A stretch of DNA of 40,808 nt from Variovorax sp. Its GTDB lineage: Bacteria; Pseudomonadota; Gammaproteobacteria; Burkholderiales; Burkholderiaceae_C. Below, in pieces: positions 24,208 through 31,406 of the stretch. The notes under the pieces were generated by a model. That model made no database searches and was not told the DNA's origin. It saw only the letters and a list, made by a program, of their open reading frames with translations. Where the stretch lies: assembly GCA_004210915.1 (NCBI GenBank), contig SEGS01000025.1, positions 1 through 40,808 of the forward strand, written 5' to 3'. The position numbers and the translations under genes are program-made. Within the stretch, counting starts at the first letter, position 1, and each line of letters starts with the position of its first letter.

Positions 24208-24905
24208 TGGCGCCGCAGCTCGATGTCGACCTGCAGCTCACGCTGCATTCCGACGCGCGCGATTTCGTGCTGGACGTGCGCTTTGCGTCCGACGTCATGC
24301 GCACGGCACTGCTCGGCCCCTCGGGCGCCGGCAAGTCGACGGTGCTGCTGGCCATGGCCGGTCTGGCAGCGGGCGCCCGCGGCCATGTGCGCCTGGGCGA
24401 GACCACGCTGTTCGACAGCAACGCCGGCATCGACCTGCCCGCACGCGAGCGCCGCATCGGCTTCGTGTTCCAGGACTACGCGCTGTTCCCGCACATGACC
24501 GTGACACAGAACCTGCTGTTCGGCATGCAACGGCTCGGCACCGCGATGCCGGCTTCCGCCAGCGAGCGCGTCGAGGCACTGGTGCACCAGTTCGAATTGC
24601 AGAGCGTGGCGCGCGCCTACCCCCGACACCTGTCGGGCGGCCAGAAGCAGCGCGTGGCACTGGCCCGCGCGCTTGCCCCCGAGCCGCGGCTGCTGCTGCT
24701 CGACGAGCCGCTGGCCGCGCTCGATGCACAGTTGCGCACGCGGCTGCGCGCGGAACTGGCCGAGATGCTGGAGCGCGTGCAGGTGCCGGCGCTGATCGTC
24801 ACGCACGACCCACGCGACGTCGAGGCGCTGGCGCAGCATGCGGTGCACATCGACGACGGGCGGGTGGTGCCGGCGGGTCAGCCCGGTGATCCCCGCGTCG
24901 CTTGA
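24207..24905 (+). CDS. modC: Molybdate ABC transporter ATPase without TOBE domain
   Basis: This is the nucleotide-binding subunit that powers molybdate import. In 232 residues it has Walker A GPSGAGKST (37-45), the Q-loop in FVFQDYALFPHMTV, signature LSGGQKQRVALARAL (142-156), Walker B LLLLDEP (162-168) and the switch histidine in IVTHDPRD. Canonical ModC is about 350 residues with a C-terminal TOBE/Mop domain that binds molybdate and can inhibit transport. That domain is absent here, because the protein ends just after the ATPase core. The ATG overlaps the modB stop. Confidence 0.92.
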   Translation: MAPQLDVDLQLTLHSDARDFVLDVRFASDVMRTALLGPSGAGKSTVLLAMAGLAAGARGHVRLGETTLFDSNAGIDLPARERRIGFVFQDYALFPHMTVTQNLLFGMQRLGTAMPASASERVEALVHQFELQSVARAYPRHLSGGQKQRVALARALAPEPRLLLLDEPLAALDAQLRTRLRAELAEMLERVQVPALIVTHDPRDVEALAQHAVHIDDGRVVPAGQPGDPRVA

Positions 24906-24919
24906 ATCGCAGACGGCTG

Positions 24920-24944
24920 GCGCGGCGACAGCCTGCCGCCGCGC
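24920..24944. terminator. Hairpin between convergent modC and lipoprotein gene
   Basis: An 8-bp perfect stem (GCGCGGCG at 24920-24927, CGCCGCGC at 24937-24944) with a 9-base loop lies in the 48-base gap between converging stop codons. No T-run follows on either strand, so it may stabilise 3' ends or act only as a weak terminator. Confidence 0.4.
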
Positions 24945-24953
24945 GCAATTCGA

Positions 24954-25781
24954 TCAGGGTGAAAGAAAACCCGCCTTGCGCAGCGACGCCTGCCCCGCTC
25001 CGCTGATCAGCGACTCGGCGAAGGCCTGGGCGGCAGGCCCTGCGCCCTGCCGCAGCGCCAGCCCGTACTGCGCACTCACGTTGATGGCGGGCGGTACGTC
25101 GACCTGCTGCAGCGAGGGCTCCTCAGCACGCGCGATCACCGCGTTGGTGCAATAGGTCAGAAACACGTCGGCCTGGCCGGTCGCCACCAGCATGCCGTAC
25201 ACGTCGCGGCCCACGGGCGGCGGCGGCGAGGTCGGGCCGCCGGTCAGTTGCAGCGCCTTGGCGGTCAAGGCCTGCGCCGAACCTGGCGCGGCGGCGCCGG
25301 TGCGCTCGATGTTCTCGAACAGCGTGATGGCGTAGTCGCCCGAGGGGTCGGCCCTGGGCGTCGAGATGCCGAGCTTCACCGCCGGGTCGAGCAGCGTCTG
25401 CACGAGCGTGTCGGGCGTCACGGCCAGGCCTGGACGCACGAGCGCGCACAGGGCGTTTCGCGCAAAAGGCCGCGTGTCGCCGTGGCTGCCGCCCGCCCGC
25501 AACGATTGCGGGTGCGCCATGTTCGCCGAGGCGAACACATCGGCCGCTTCGCCCGCCACGATGCGGTCGCGCAACAGGCCCGAAGCGCCGAAAGTGAGCG
25601 CGACCTGCGTACCGGGATGCGCGCGCTCGAAGGCGCGCGCGGCCTCGGTGACCGGCGCGCGCAAGCTGCCGGCCGCATACACCGACACATTGACCGGCGC
25701 GGTGTTCATGACCGGCTTCGCGCAGCCCGCAACAAGGGCTGCGACCACGACCGCACTGCCGAGCCACGCCAGGCGCCGCAT
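24954..25781 (-). CDS. ModA-like oxyanion-binding lipoprotein
   Basis: This is a second molybdate/oxyanion-type solute-binding protein, 275 residues. It has a lipoprotein signal (membrane stretch ending in lipobox LVAGC near residue 20), so it should be tethered to a membrane, unlike modA. ModA-family features are VSVYAAGSLRAPVTEAARAFE, LTFGASGLLRDRI, AADVFASANMAHP and ATGQADVFLTYCTNA. A proline run (SPPPPVGRDVYG) is inserted before the last. I chose the ATG at 25781, ten bases after the tupA stop; an in-frame start at 25805 would overlap tupA. Ligand identity (molybdate, tungstate or other) cannot be read from sequence. Confidence 0.85.
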   Translation of the reverse strand: MRRLAWLGSAVVVAALVAGCAKPVMNTAPVNVSVYAAGSLRAPVTEAARAFERAHPGTQVALTFGASGLLRDRIVAGEAADVFASANMAHPQSLRAGGSHGDTRPFARNALCALVRPGLAVTPDTLVQTLLDPAVKLGISTPRADPSGDYAITLFENIERTGAAAPGSAQALTAKALQLTGGPTSPPPPVGRDVYGMLVATGQADVFLTYCTNAVIARAEEPSLQQVDVPPAINVSAQYGLALRQGAGPAAQAFAESLISGAGQASLRKAGFLSP

Positions 25782-25791
25782 GCTCCGACGC

Positions 25792-26619
25792 TCATTTCGT
25801 CGCATTGGGGAAGAACAGCTGTTCGCCGCCGATCTTGTACGCCGCGATGCTCTGCTGCCCGGCCGGCGACACGATCCAATCCACGAATTTCTGCGCGCCC
25901 TGGCTGTTAAGCTTGGGAAATTTCTCGGGGCTCACGACCATCACGCCGTATTGGTTGAAGAGACGCTTGTCACCCTCCACCAGCACCGCCAGGTCGGCGC
26001 GGTTCTTGAAGCTGAGCCAGGTGCCGCGATCGGCCAGCACATAGGCGCCGGACGACGCTGCCATGTTGAGCGCCGGGCCCATGCCGCAGCCGCATTCCTT
26101 GTAGCCGCTGCCCTTCTTGTCGTTGGGCACCGGCTGGCCGGCCTCGCCCACGCCCGTCTGCGTCCAGAGGCGACGCTCTGCCGCGTCGGTGCCGCTCTTG
26201 TCGCCGCGCGACACAAAGGGCGCGTTGGCCGCTGCGACCTTCTTCAGACCGGCCACGATGTCCTGGCCCTTGACGCCGGCCGGATCGGCCTTCGGCCCCA
26301 CCAGCACGAAGTCGTTGTACATGACGGGCAGGCGCCGCGCCGCGAAGCCTTCGGCAACAAACTTCTCTTCAGCCGCCTGGTCGTGCACGAAGAGCACATC
26401 GGCATCGCCCCGGCGCGCCATGTCGATGGCCTGGCCGGTGCCGACCGCGACGACCTTGACATCGATGTCGGTCGCCTTCTTGAAAGCCGGCAACAGATGC
26501 CCGAACAGACCGGACTGTTCGGTCGACGTCGTCGACGCCATCGTGATCGTCTGGGCGTGGGCTGCGAATGCGCTCGCGGCGACAACGACCACAGCGAAAC
26601 CCCTGAAAGACATGCTCAT
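25792..26619 (-). CDS. tupA: Tungstate ABC transporter substrate-binding protein
   Basis: This 275-residue periplasmic receptor is of the TupA family, which binds tungstate very selectively. A signal peptide covers residues 1-23 (AFAAHAQ). The TupA hallmark STTSTEQSGLFGHLLPAF follows directly, then SRGDKSGTDAAERRLW, which carries the conserved RGDxSGT. The start ATG overlaps the tupC stop by four bases. An AAAGGAGAA ribosome site lies inside the last codons of tupC. It is the third gene of tupB-tupC-tupA. Confidence 0.92.
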   Translation of the reverse strand: MSMSFRGFAVVVVAASAFAAHAQTITMASTTSTEQSGLFGHLLPAFKKATDIDVKVVAVGTGQAIDMARRGDADVLFVHDQAAEEKFVAEGFAARRLPVMYNDFVLVGPKADPAGVKGQDIVAGLKKVAAANAPFVSRGDKSGTDAAERRLWTQTGVGEAGQPVPNDKKGSGYKECGCGMGPALNMAASSGAYVLADRGTWLSFKNRADLAVLVEGDKRLFNQYGVMVVSPEKFPKLNSQGAQKFVDWIVSPAGQQSIAAYKIGGEQLFFPNATK

Positions 26620-27320
26620 ACCAGTTCTCCTTTGACAAACAAACGGGCTTCCTCGGGCAGGGGCCCGCGGAAGAAGTCTTCGATGGGCAGGTCGGCCACG
26701 ACCCTCCCCTGTTCGAGGTAGACCACGCGCGTGGCGAGCCGCTTGACCTGCCCCAGGTTGTGACTGGCGAACACCAGCGTGCGGCCGTCGGCCACTTCGG
26801 CAATCAGCGCCTCGACATCGCGCTTGGCCGTTGGGTCGAGGCTGGCCGTCGGCTCGTCGAGCAGCATCACGGCCGGCTGCAGCGCCCAGGCGCGGGCCAG
26901 CGCCAGACGCTGCTGCTGGCCGCCCGAGAGGGTGCGCGCATTGCGGTGCAGCAGGTTTTCGAGGCCGACACGCGCGAGCGCCGGTCCGGCCGCCGCGCGC
27001 GCATCGCGCCAGCGCATCCCGCGCATCCACAGCGCGAGCGCGACATTCGTGCCGGCCGTCGCGCGCAGCATGTGCGGGCGCTGGAACAGCATCGCCTGGT
27101 CGCGCCGCGTGGCGGTGCTGACGAAGCGTCCGCCGGCATGCGGCACCAGGCCGTGCAGCAGGCGCAGCAGCGTGCTCTTGCCGCTGCCGTTGGCGCCGAT
27201 CAGCGCGACGCGCTCGCCGGCGTGGACCGAAAGCGTGGCGCCGCGCAAGGCCGCAACGCGCCCGAATTGCACGTCGACATGGTCGAGCGCGAACACCGGC
27301 GCGGCCGGCGACGGGCTCAC
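26616..27320 (-). CDS. tupC: Tungstate ABC transporter ATPase
   Basis: This nucleotide-binding subunit partners TupB. The 234-residue protein has Walker A GANGSGKST (42-50), signature LSGGQQQRLALARAW (131-145), Walker B VMLLDEP (151-157) and the switch histidine in FASHNLGQVKRLA. There is no TOBE domain. The start is a GTG that overlaps the tupB stop (GTGA), and its own stop overlaps tupA. This tight coupling means the order B-C-A is one unit. Confidence 0.9.
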   Translation of the reverse strand: MSPSPAAPVFALDHVDVQFGRVAALRGATLSVHAGERVALIGANGSGKSTLLRLLHGLVPHAGGRFVSTATRRDQAMLFQRPHMLRATAGTNVALALWMRGMRWRDARAAAGPALARVGLENLLHRNARTLSGGQQQRLALARAWALQPAVMLLDEPTASLDPTAKRDVEALIAEVADGRTLVFASHNLGQVKRLATRVVYLEQGRVVADLPIEDFFRGPLPEEARLFVKGELV

Positions 27321-28066
27321 GTCCGGGCCTCCGTGCCGCGCCAGGCGGCGGCATCGGCCGCGCCACCATCGATGCGCTCGCGCCAGCTGCGCACCCCGGC
27401 GATGGCCAGATTCAGCACCAGCACCACCAGCAGCAACACCATGCCAAGCGCCAGCGCCAACGGCAGATCGCCCTTGCTGGTCTCGAGCGCGATGGCGGTC
27501 GTCATCACGCGCGTGAAGCCGTCGATGTTGCCGCCCACCACCATCACCGCGCCCACCTCGGACACGGCGCGGCCGAAGGCCGCGATCAAGACGGTGATCA
27601 GCGCATAACGCTCGTCCCACACCAGCAGCAGCGCGCGCGCGAGCCGTCCGGCGCCCAGCGAACGCAACTGCTCGCCGTGCGCGCGGTCGGCGTCCTCGAT
27701 GGTCTGGCGCGTGAGCGCAGTGACGACGGGCAGCACCAGCACGGTTTGGGCGAGCACCATCGCCTGAAATGAGAACAGCCAGCCGAGAAAGCCCAGCGGA
27801 CCCGAGCGCGAGAGCAGCAGGTAGATCACCAGGCCCACCACCACCGAAGGCAGCGCCAGCAAGGTGTTGAGCAAGGTCAGCAGCAGGCCGCGGCCGCGAA
27901 AGCGCGCGACCCCCAGCCATGCCCCGAGCACCAGGCCGAAGCCGCAGGCCAGCAGGCAGGCGCTGGCGCTTACCGCGAGCGAGCGCCCGACGATGGCCAG
28001 CAGCATCGGGTCGCCCGACGCGAGCAACTGCCAGCTCGCCGCGGCGCTCTGCGTGAAAGTGTTCAT
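27317..28066 (-). CDS. tupB: Tungstate ABC transporter permease
   Basis: This 249-residue membrane subunit of the tungstate importer is the first gene of the tup operon. It has six hydrophobic helices, an early LLNTLLALPSVVVGLVIYLLLSRSGPLG segment typical of TupB/ModB-like permeases, and the coupling region RSLGAGRLARALLLVWDERYALITVLIAAFGRAVSEVGAVMVVGGNI. The start codon is preceded by a GGCACTCC leader with no strong ribosome site. It is divergent from the regulator at 28210, with 143 bases between. Confidence 0.9.
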   Translation of the reverse strand: MNTFTQSAAASWQLLASGDPMLLAIVGRSLAVSASACLLACGFGLVLGAWLGVARFRGRGLLLTLLNTLLALPSVVVGLVIYLLLSRSGPLGFLGWLFSFQAMVLAQTVLVLPVVTALTRQTIEDADRAHGEQLRSLGAGRLARALLLVWDERYALITVLIAAFGRAVSEVGAVMVVGGNIDGFTRVMTTAIALETSKGDLPLALALGMVLLLVVLVLNLAIAGVRSWRERIDGGAADAAAWRGTEART

Positions 28067-28125
28067 GGAGTGCCGGTGGGGTCGGCGCGCAAAAAGCCCG
28101 CAGTATGTCGACGCACCGGGCGCCG

Positions 28126-28147
28126 CTTATGCAACGGCGTTCATAAG
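28126..28147. promoter_or_regulatory. Candidate operator between tupB and the ModE-type regulator
   Basis: An inverted repeat CTTATG-N10-CATAAG lies midway in the divergent region. Two-fold symmetry and position fit a binding site for the winged-helix regulator encoded next to it. Arm sequence differs from the ModE-like palindrome upstream of modA. Confidence 0.5.
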
Positions 28148-28183
28148 TAGCACCTGCTCTGCATAATCGCGCCTTCTTTCTCC

Positions 28184-28201
28184 ACCCTCACCCTCACCCT
28201 C
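28184..28201 (+). repeat. Three copies of ACCCTC in the regulator leader
   Basis: Three perfect tandem units of ACCCTC end eight bases before the GTG start at 28210 and occupy the position where a Shine-Dalgarno sequence would be expected. Only three copies are present, so active slippage is uncertain. Confidence 0.7.
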
Positions 28202-28209
28202 ACGCGCCC

Positions 28210-29322
28210 GTGCAACAGATCGCGCTGTCTTACGTCATCGAGCCGCGCGGCACCGGCCGCGGGCCGATACGCAACCCGCTGATGCAGTTGCTGCAGGCGG
28301 TACGCGACCACGGGTCGATTTCCGCGGCGGCGCGCTCGCTGGGCCTGTCCTACCGGCACGTGTGGGGGGAGCTCAAGCATTGGGAGCAGGCGCTGGGCCA
28401 CGCCCTGGTCCTCGGCGAGCAGGGCCGGCGCGCACAGCTCTCCGAATTCGGCGACAAGCTGCTCTGGGCCGAGCGCCAAGCGCAGGCCCGGCTGGCGCCG
28501 CAGATCGAGGCGCTTCACGCCGAGCTGGAGCGCGCGTTCGCGCTGGCCTTCGACGACCGCACCCACGTGTTGAGCCTGCAGGCCAGCCACGACGACGCGC
28601 TGGCGCTGCTGCGCACGCACGCGGCGGCGCAGGGGCAGCTTCAGCTCGACATCCACTTCACCGGCAGTGTCGATGCGATCGGCGCCCTCAACCAGGGACG
28701 CTGCGTCATGGCCGGCTTCCATACGCTCGAACATCCGCCGCGTGGCTCGCTCGCACAGCGCACCTACCAGCCGCTGATGACGCCCGGACTGCACAAGCTG
28801 ATCGGCTTCGCACGCCGCACGCAAGGTTTGATCGTCGCCGCGGGCAATCCGCTCGGCCTGCACGCGCTGGCCGACCTCACCGCCCGCAAGGCCCGCTATG
28901 TGAACCGTGCGCTGGGCACCGGCACGCGCGTGGTGTTCGATGAGTTGCTGCAGCACGCGGAGCTCGCGCCGGACGCCATCGAAGGCTACGCGCGCTGCGA
29001 GCCGTCGCACGCCGCCGTGGCACAGGCGGTGGCGTCGGGCCAGGCCGATGCGGGCCTCGGGCTGGCGTCGGCCGCGCACGCGGCAGGCCTCGGCTTCGTG
29101 CCGCTGGTGACCGAGCGCTACCACCTGGCCTGCCTGAAGTCGGCGCTCGCGCAACCTGCGACACAAGCGCTGGTGCAGGTGCTCCGCAGTCCGGCCTGGC
29201 GCCATGCGCTGGGCACCCTGCCCGGCTACGAAGGCGCGGACAGCGGGGAAGTGCAATCGCTGCGGACCTTGTTGCCGTGGTGGAGCTTCGCGCGCAAGAA
29301 GAAGAGCGCCGCGCCCGCGTAA
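28210..29322 (+). CDS. ModE-type HTH regulator with periplasmic-binding-protein-like domain
   Basis: This is a predicted one-component oxyanion sensor of 370 residues. The N-terminus has a ModE/LysR-like winged helix (about 18-85: NPLMQLLQAVRDHGSISAAARSLGLSYRHVWGELKHWEQALG). Instead of TOBE domains, the remainder (about 115-335) is a PBP-like ligand domain of the COG1910 kind, with HFTGSVDAIGALNQGRCVMAGFHTLEH, GNPLGLHALADL, RALGTGTRVVFDELL and VASGQADAGLGLASAAHAAGLGFVPL. The start is a GTG with no Shine-Dalgarno. It is divergent from tupB and probably controls that operon in response to tungstate or molybdate. The ligand is inferred. Confidence 0.85.
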   Translation: MQQIALSYVIEPRGTGRGPIRNPLMQLLQAVRDHGSISAAARSLGLSYRHVWGELKHWEQALGHALVLGEQGRRAQLSEFGDKLLWAERQAQARLAPQIEALHAELERAFALAFDDRTHVLSLQASHDDALALLRTHAAAQGQLQLDIHFTGSVDAIGALNQGRCVMAGFHTLEHPPRGSLAQRTYQPLMTPGLHKLIGFARRTQGLIVAAGNPLGLHALADLTARKARYVNRALGTGTRVVFDELLQHAELAPDAIEGYARCEPSHAAVAQAVASGQADAGLGLASAAHAAGLGFVPLVTERYHLACLKSALAQPATQALVQVLRSPAWRHALGTLPGYEGADSGEVQSLRTLLPWWSFARKKKSAAPA

Positions 29323-29326
29323 GCCC

Positions 29327-30628
29327 TCAGAGCGCGCAGGTCCGGAATCCGAAGAAGCCTTCGTCGCGCCCCGGCATCGCGAAGTCGCGGCGGCGCGGGG
29401 AACGCAGGCGCGCGCGGGTCGCGAAAGACGCGCCGCGCAGCACGCGGGCTTGTCCGAACATCGGCACCGGATCGAACTCGCTGCCGGCGCTCCACGGATC
29501 GGGCTGGAAGCCGGTCCAGGGCCGCAGCGTGCCTGCGGTCCATTCGTGCACATCGGCCCAGCGGAAGCCGCGGCCGGCCGCGGTGTGGGCGGCGATCTCC
29601 CACTCGACCTCGGTCGCGATGCGGCGCCCGGCCCAGCGCGCCCAGGCGTCGGCTTCCCACCAGCTCACATGCATCGCGCTGTCGTGGCCGGCCGCGCGAA
29701 GGGTGGTCCCGAAGCGGCGCTGCAGCACCGAACCGCCGGTGCCCTGGCGGGCGACCCCGAGTTGCTCGACATGCCGCGGCGCACGCCGTCCTTCGGTCTG
29801 CGTGGCCAACCACGCCAGGCCGTCGGGATGCCAGAACTCCGGCCGGTCGTAGCCGCCGTCGTCGACGAACTCCACGTACTGGTTCCACGTCACCGGCTGG
29901 GCATCGATTTCGAACTCCGGCACCATCACTTCGCTGCGCCCGCGCTCCTGCGCGAAAGCGAAGCCTGTGTCGGTCAGCCCGAGGCCCAACTGCCACGGCG
30001 TCGCCGGCAAGGCGAGCGCGTCGCGCGCGGCGGCCACGGGCGGCCGTTGCACGCCCAGCGGCAGGCCGAGCGTCTGCGCCATCACCACCAGTTGCTCGCC
30101 ACGCAGGTCTTCATGGAACAAGGCCAGGCGGTAGAAGTACAGGCCGGCTTCGGTCTCGGCCGCGTTCTCGAGCAGCTCGAGCGTGCTCTCCATCGTTTCC
30201 AGCAGGTAGGCGCGCGTCTGCTCGATGCCAGGCACATCGGGCGACCAGCGGGCATCGAACGGGCGCTGCTGCGGGTCCCACCAGCCGTCGGCGTTCGGGT
30301 CGATGGCGGCCAGGCGTGTAGGGCGAGACGGGCACTGCGCACCGAAGGCGCGCTGCGTATTGCGGCCGATCCACCATTCGGCGAACCAGCCGATGTGCCC
30401 CGCCAACCAGATCGGCGGCAGTACCCGCTGCGCCGCATCCAGATGCGGTACCGGCAGCGTGACGGAGCTGAGTGCGCGCTCGTACAGGGACAGGAGGTGC
30501 AGCGTGTGGTTGCGCGCGTCGATCAGGGCCAGCGACAGCAGGTCGCGGCCGGCACGGCGAACGTCGAAAGAATCGATGCCGTGGGGCACCGCGACGGCGG
30601 ACGATGCGGGATCGAAAGGCGCGGACAT
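29327..30628 (-). CDS. EgtB/SenA-like non-heme iron enzyme, altered iron ligand
   Basis: This protein of 433 residues has an N-terminal DinB_2 helical domain and a C-terminal formylglycine-generating-enzyme (FGE-sulfatase) domain (about 255-433), the EgtB architecture. EgtB joins cysteine to hercynine; the related SenA of Variovorax uses selenosugar to make selenoneine. The ending RGASFATRARLRSPRRRDFAMPGRDEGFFGFRTCAL resembles the SenA-type branch. The first presumed iron ligand is H78 (LAGHIGWFAEW) and the second H172 (FHEDLRGEQ). The third, normally a histidine four residues later, is R176 (codon CGT at 30101-30103). No egtD, senB or senC is in the window. I chose the ATG at 30628; an upstream ATG at 30760 would overlap the divergent gene. 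Confidence 0.8.
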   Translation of the reverse strand: MSAPFDPASSAVAVPHGIDSFDVRRAGRDLLSLALIDARNHTLHLLSLYERALSSVTLPVPHLDAAQRVLPPIWLAGHIGWFAEWWIGRNTQRAFGAQCPSRPTRLAAIDPNADGWWDPQQRPFDARWSPDVPGIEQTRAYLLETMESTLELLENAAETEAGLYFYRLALFHEDLRGEQLVVMAQTLGLPLGVQRPPVAAARDALALPATPWQLGLGLTDTGFAFAQERGRSEVMVPEFEIDAQPVTWNQYVEFVDDGGYDRPEFWHPDGLAWLATQTEGRRAPRHVEQLGVARQGTGGSVLQRRFGTTLRAAGHDSAMHVSWWEADAWARWAGRRIATEVEWEIAAHTAAGRGFRWADVHEWTAGTLRPWTGFQPDPWSAGSEFDPVPMFGQARVLRGASFATRARLRSPRRRDFAMPGRDEGFFGFRTCAL

Positions 30629-30659
30629 GGCGGCATTATGGTGGCGCTGCGCACACCGA

Positions 30660-30665
30660 TAAAAT
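30660..30665 (+). promoter_or_regulatory. Possible -10 element for the second TRAP operon
   Basis: TAAAAT lies 90 bases before the small permease start. A start site about seven bases downstream would place the inverted repeat at 30679-30717 at the very 5' end of the leader. No convincing -35 box is seen. Confidence 0.35.
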
Positions 30666-30678
30666 CCGCGCTGCCCCG

Positions 30679-30717
30679 CACCCGACACACCAGCGCACAA
30701 CGCCGGCGTGTCGGGTG
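30679..30717. promoter_or_regulatory. Ten-base inverted repeat upstream of the second TRAP operon
   Basis: CACCCGACAC (30679-30688) and GTGTCGGGTG (30708-30717) are perfect inverted arms with a 19-base spacer. No T-run follows, so it looks more like an operator or a leader hairpin than a terminator. Confidence 0.55.
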
Positions 30718-30754
30718 AATCGTATCCGGGCATCCAACTCAAAGTGGGGAAGAC

Positions 30755-31384
30755 ATGCAAGGCTTGTTAAAGCTATCCCGGGCCATCGACTGGCTCAACA
30801 CACAGGTCGGCAAATGGGTCATCTGGCTCATCCTGGCGTCCACCGCGATCAGTGCGGTCAACGCGGTGGTCCGCAAGGTGTTCAACGTCAGTTCGAACGC
30901 CTACCTCGAAGTGCAGTGGTATCTGTTCGCTTGGTCCTTCCTGGTGGCTGCGGGCATCACGCTGCTGAACAAGGAGCATGTCCGCATCGACGTCATCAAC
31001 AGCCGATTGCCGAAGAAGGCGCAGATCTGGATCGACATCGTGGGCTTCACGCTCTTCCTGACGCCTCTGTGCCTGCTGGTGCTGTACTACACCATCCCCA
31101 TGACGATCCAGCAGTACCAGAGCGGGGAGATGTCGGGCAACCCCGGCGGGTTGATCCGCTGGCCGGTGTGGCTGGCGTTGCCGGTGGGCTTCTCCTTGCT
31201 GATGATCCAGGGCTGGTCCGAACTCATCAAACGCATTGCCTTCCTGACCGGCGACGGCCCGGACCCGACGGTCAAGGCCGGCGAAAAAACCGCCGAGGAA
31301 GAGCTCGCCGAGATCCTGCGCCAGCGCGCCGAAGTCGAAGCGGCCGCGACGGCGGCCGGGACGCACCCGACCCCGGCCCGATGA
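30755..31384 (+). CDS. TRAP transporter small permease (DctQ), second system
   Basis: This is the small membrane subunit of a second TRAP transporter. The 209-residue protein has four hydrophobic helices, with VQWYLFAWSFLVAAGITLLNKEHVRIDVINSRLP as the family core (HVRID). The C-terminal 40 residues are a charged A/E-rich tail that extends the usual 160-180 residue length. The large permease starts 22 bases downstream. The matching solute-binding protein is not upstream but is probably the gene at 34788-35870. Confidence 0.9.
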   Translation: MQGLLKLSRAIDWLNTQVGKWVIWLILASTAISAVNAVVRKVFNVSSNAYLEVQWYLFAWSFLVAAGITLLNKEHVRIDVINSRLPKKAQIWIDIVGFTLFLTPLCLLVLYYTIPMTIQQYQSGEMSGNPGGLIRWPVWLALPVGFSLLMIQGWSELIKRIAFLTGDGPDPTVKAGEKTAEEELAEILRQRAEVEAAATAAGTHPTPAR

Positions 31385-31406
31385 GCCACCGGAACGACTG
31401 AACACC

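Noticed and set aside
28067..28209. Molybdenum-cofactor riboswitch upstream of tup genes
   Set aside because: The 143-base region has only a small inverted repeat and a hexamer tandem; no multi-stem structure of the needed kind was recognised.
28141..29553. Minus-strand open frame of 470 codons
   Set aside because: It overlaps the HTH/PBP-like regulator and the EgtB/SenA-like gene in a shadow frame, with arginine- and alanine-biased composition.
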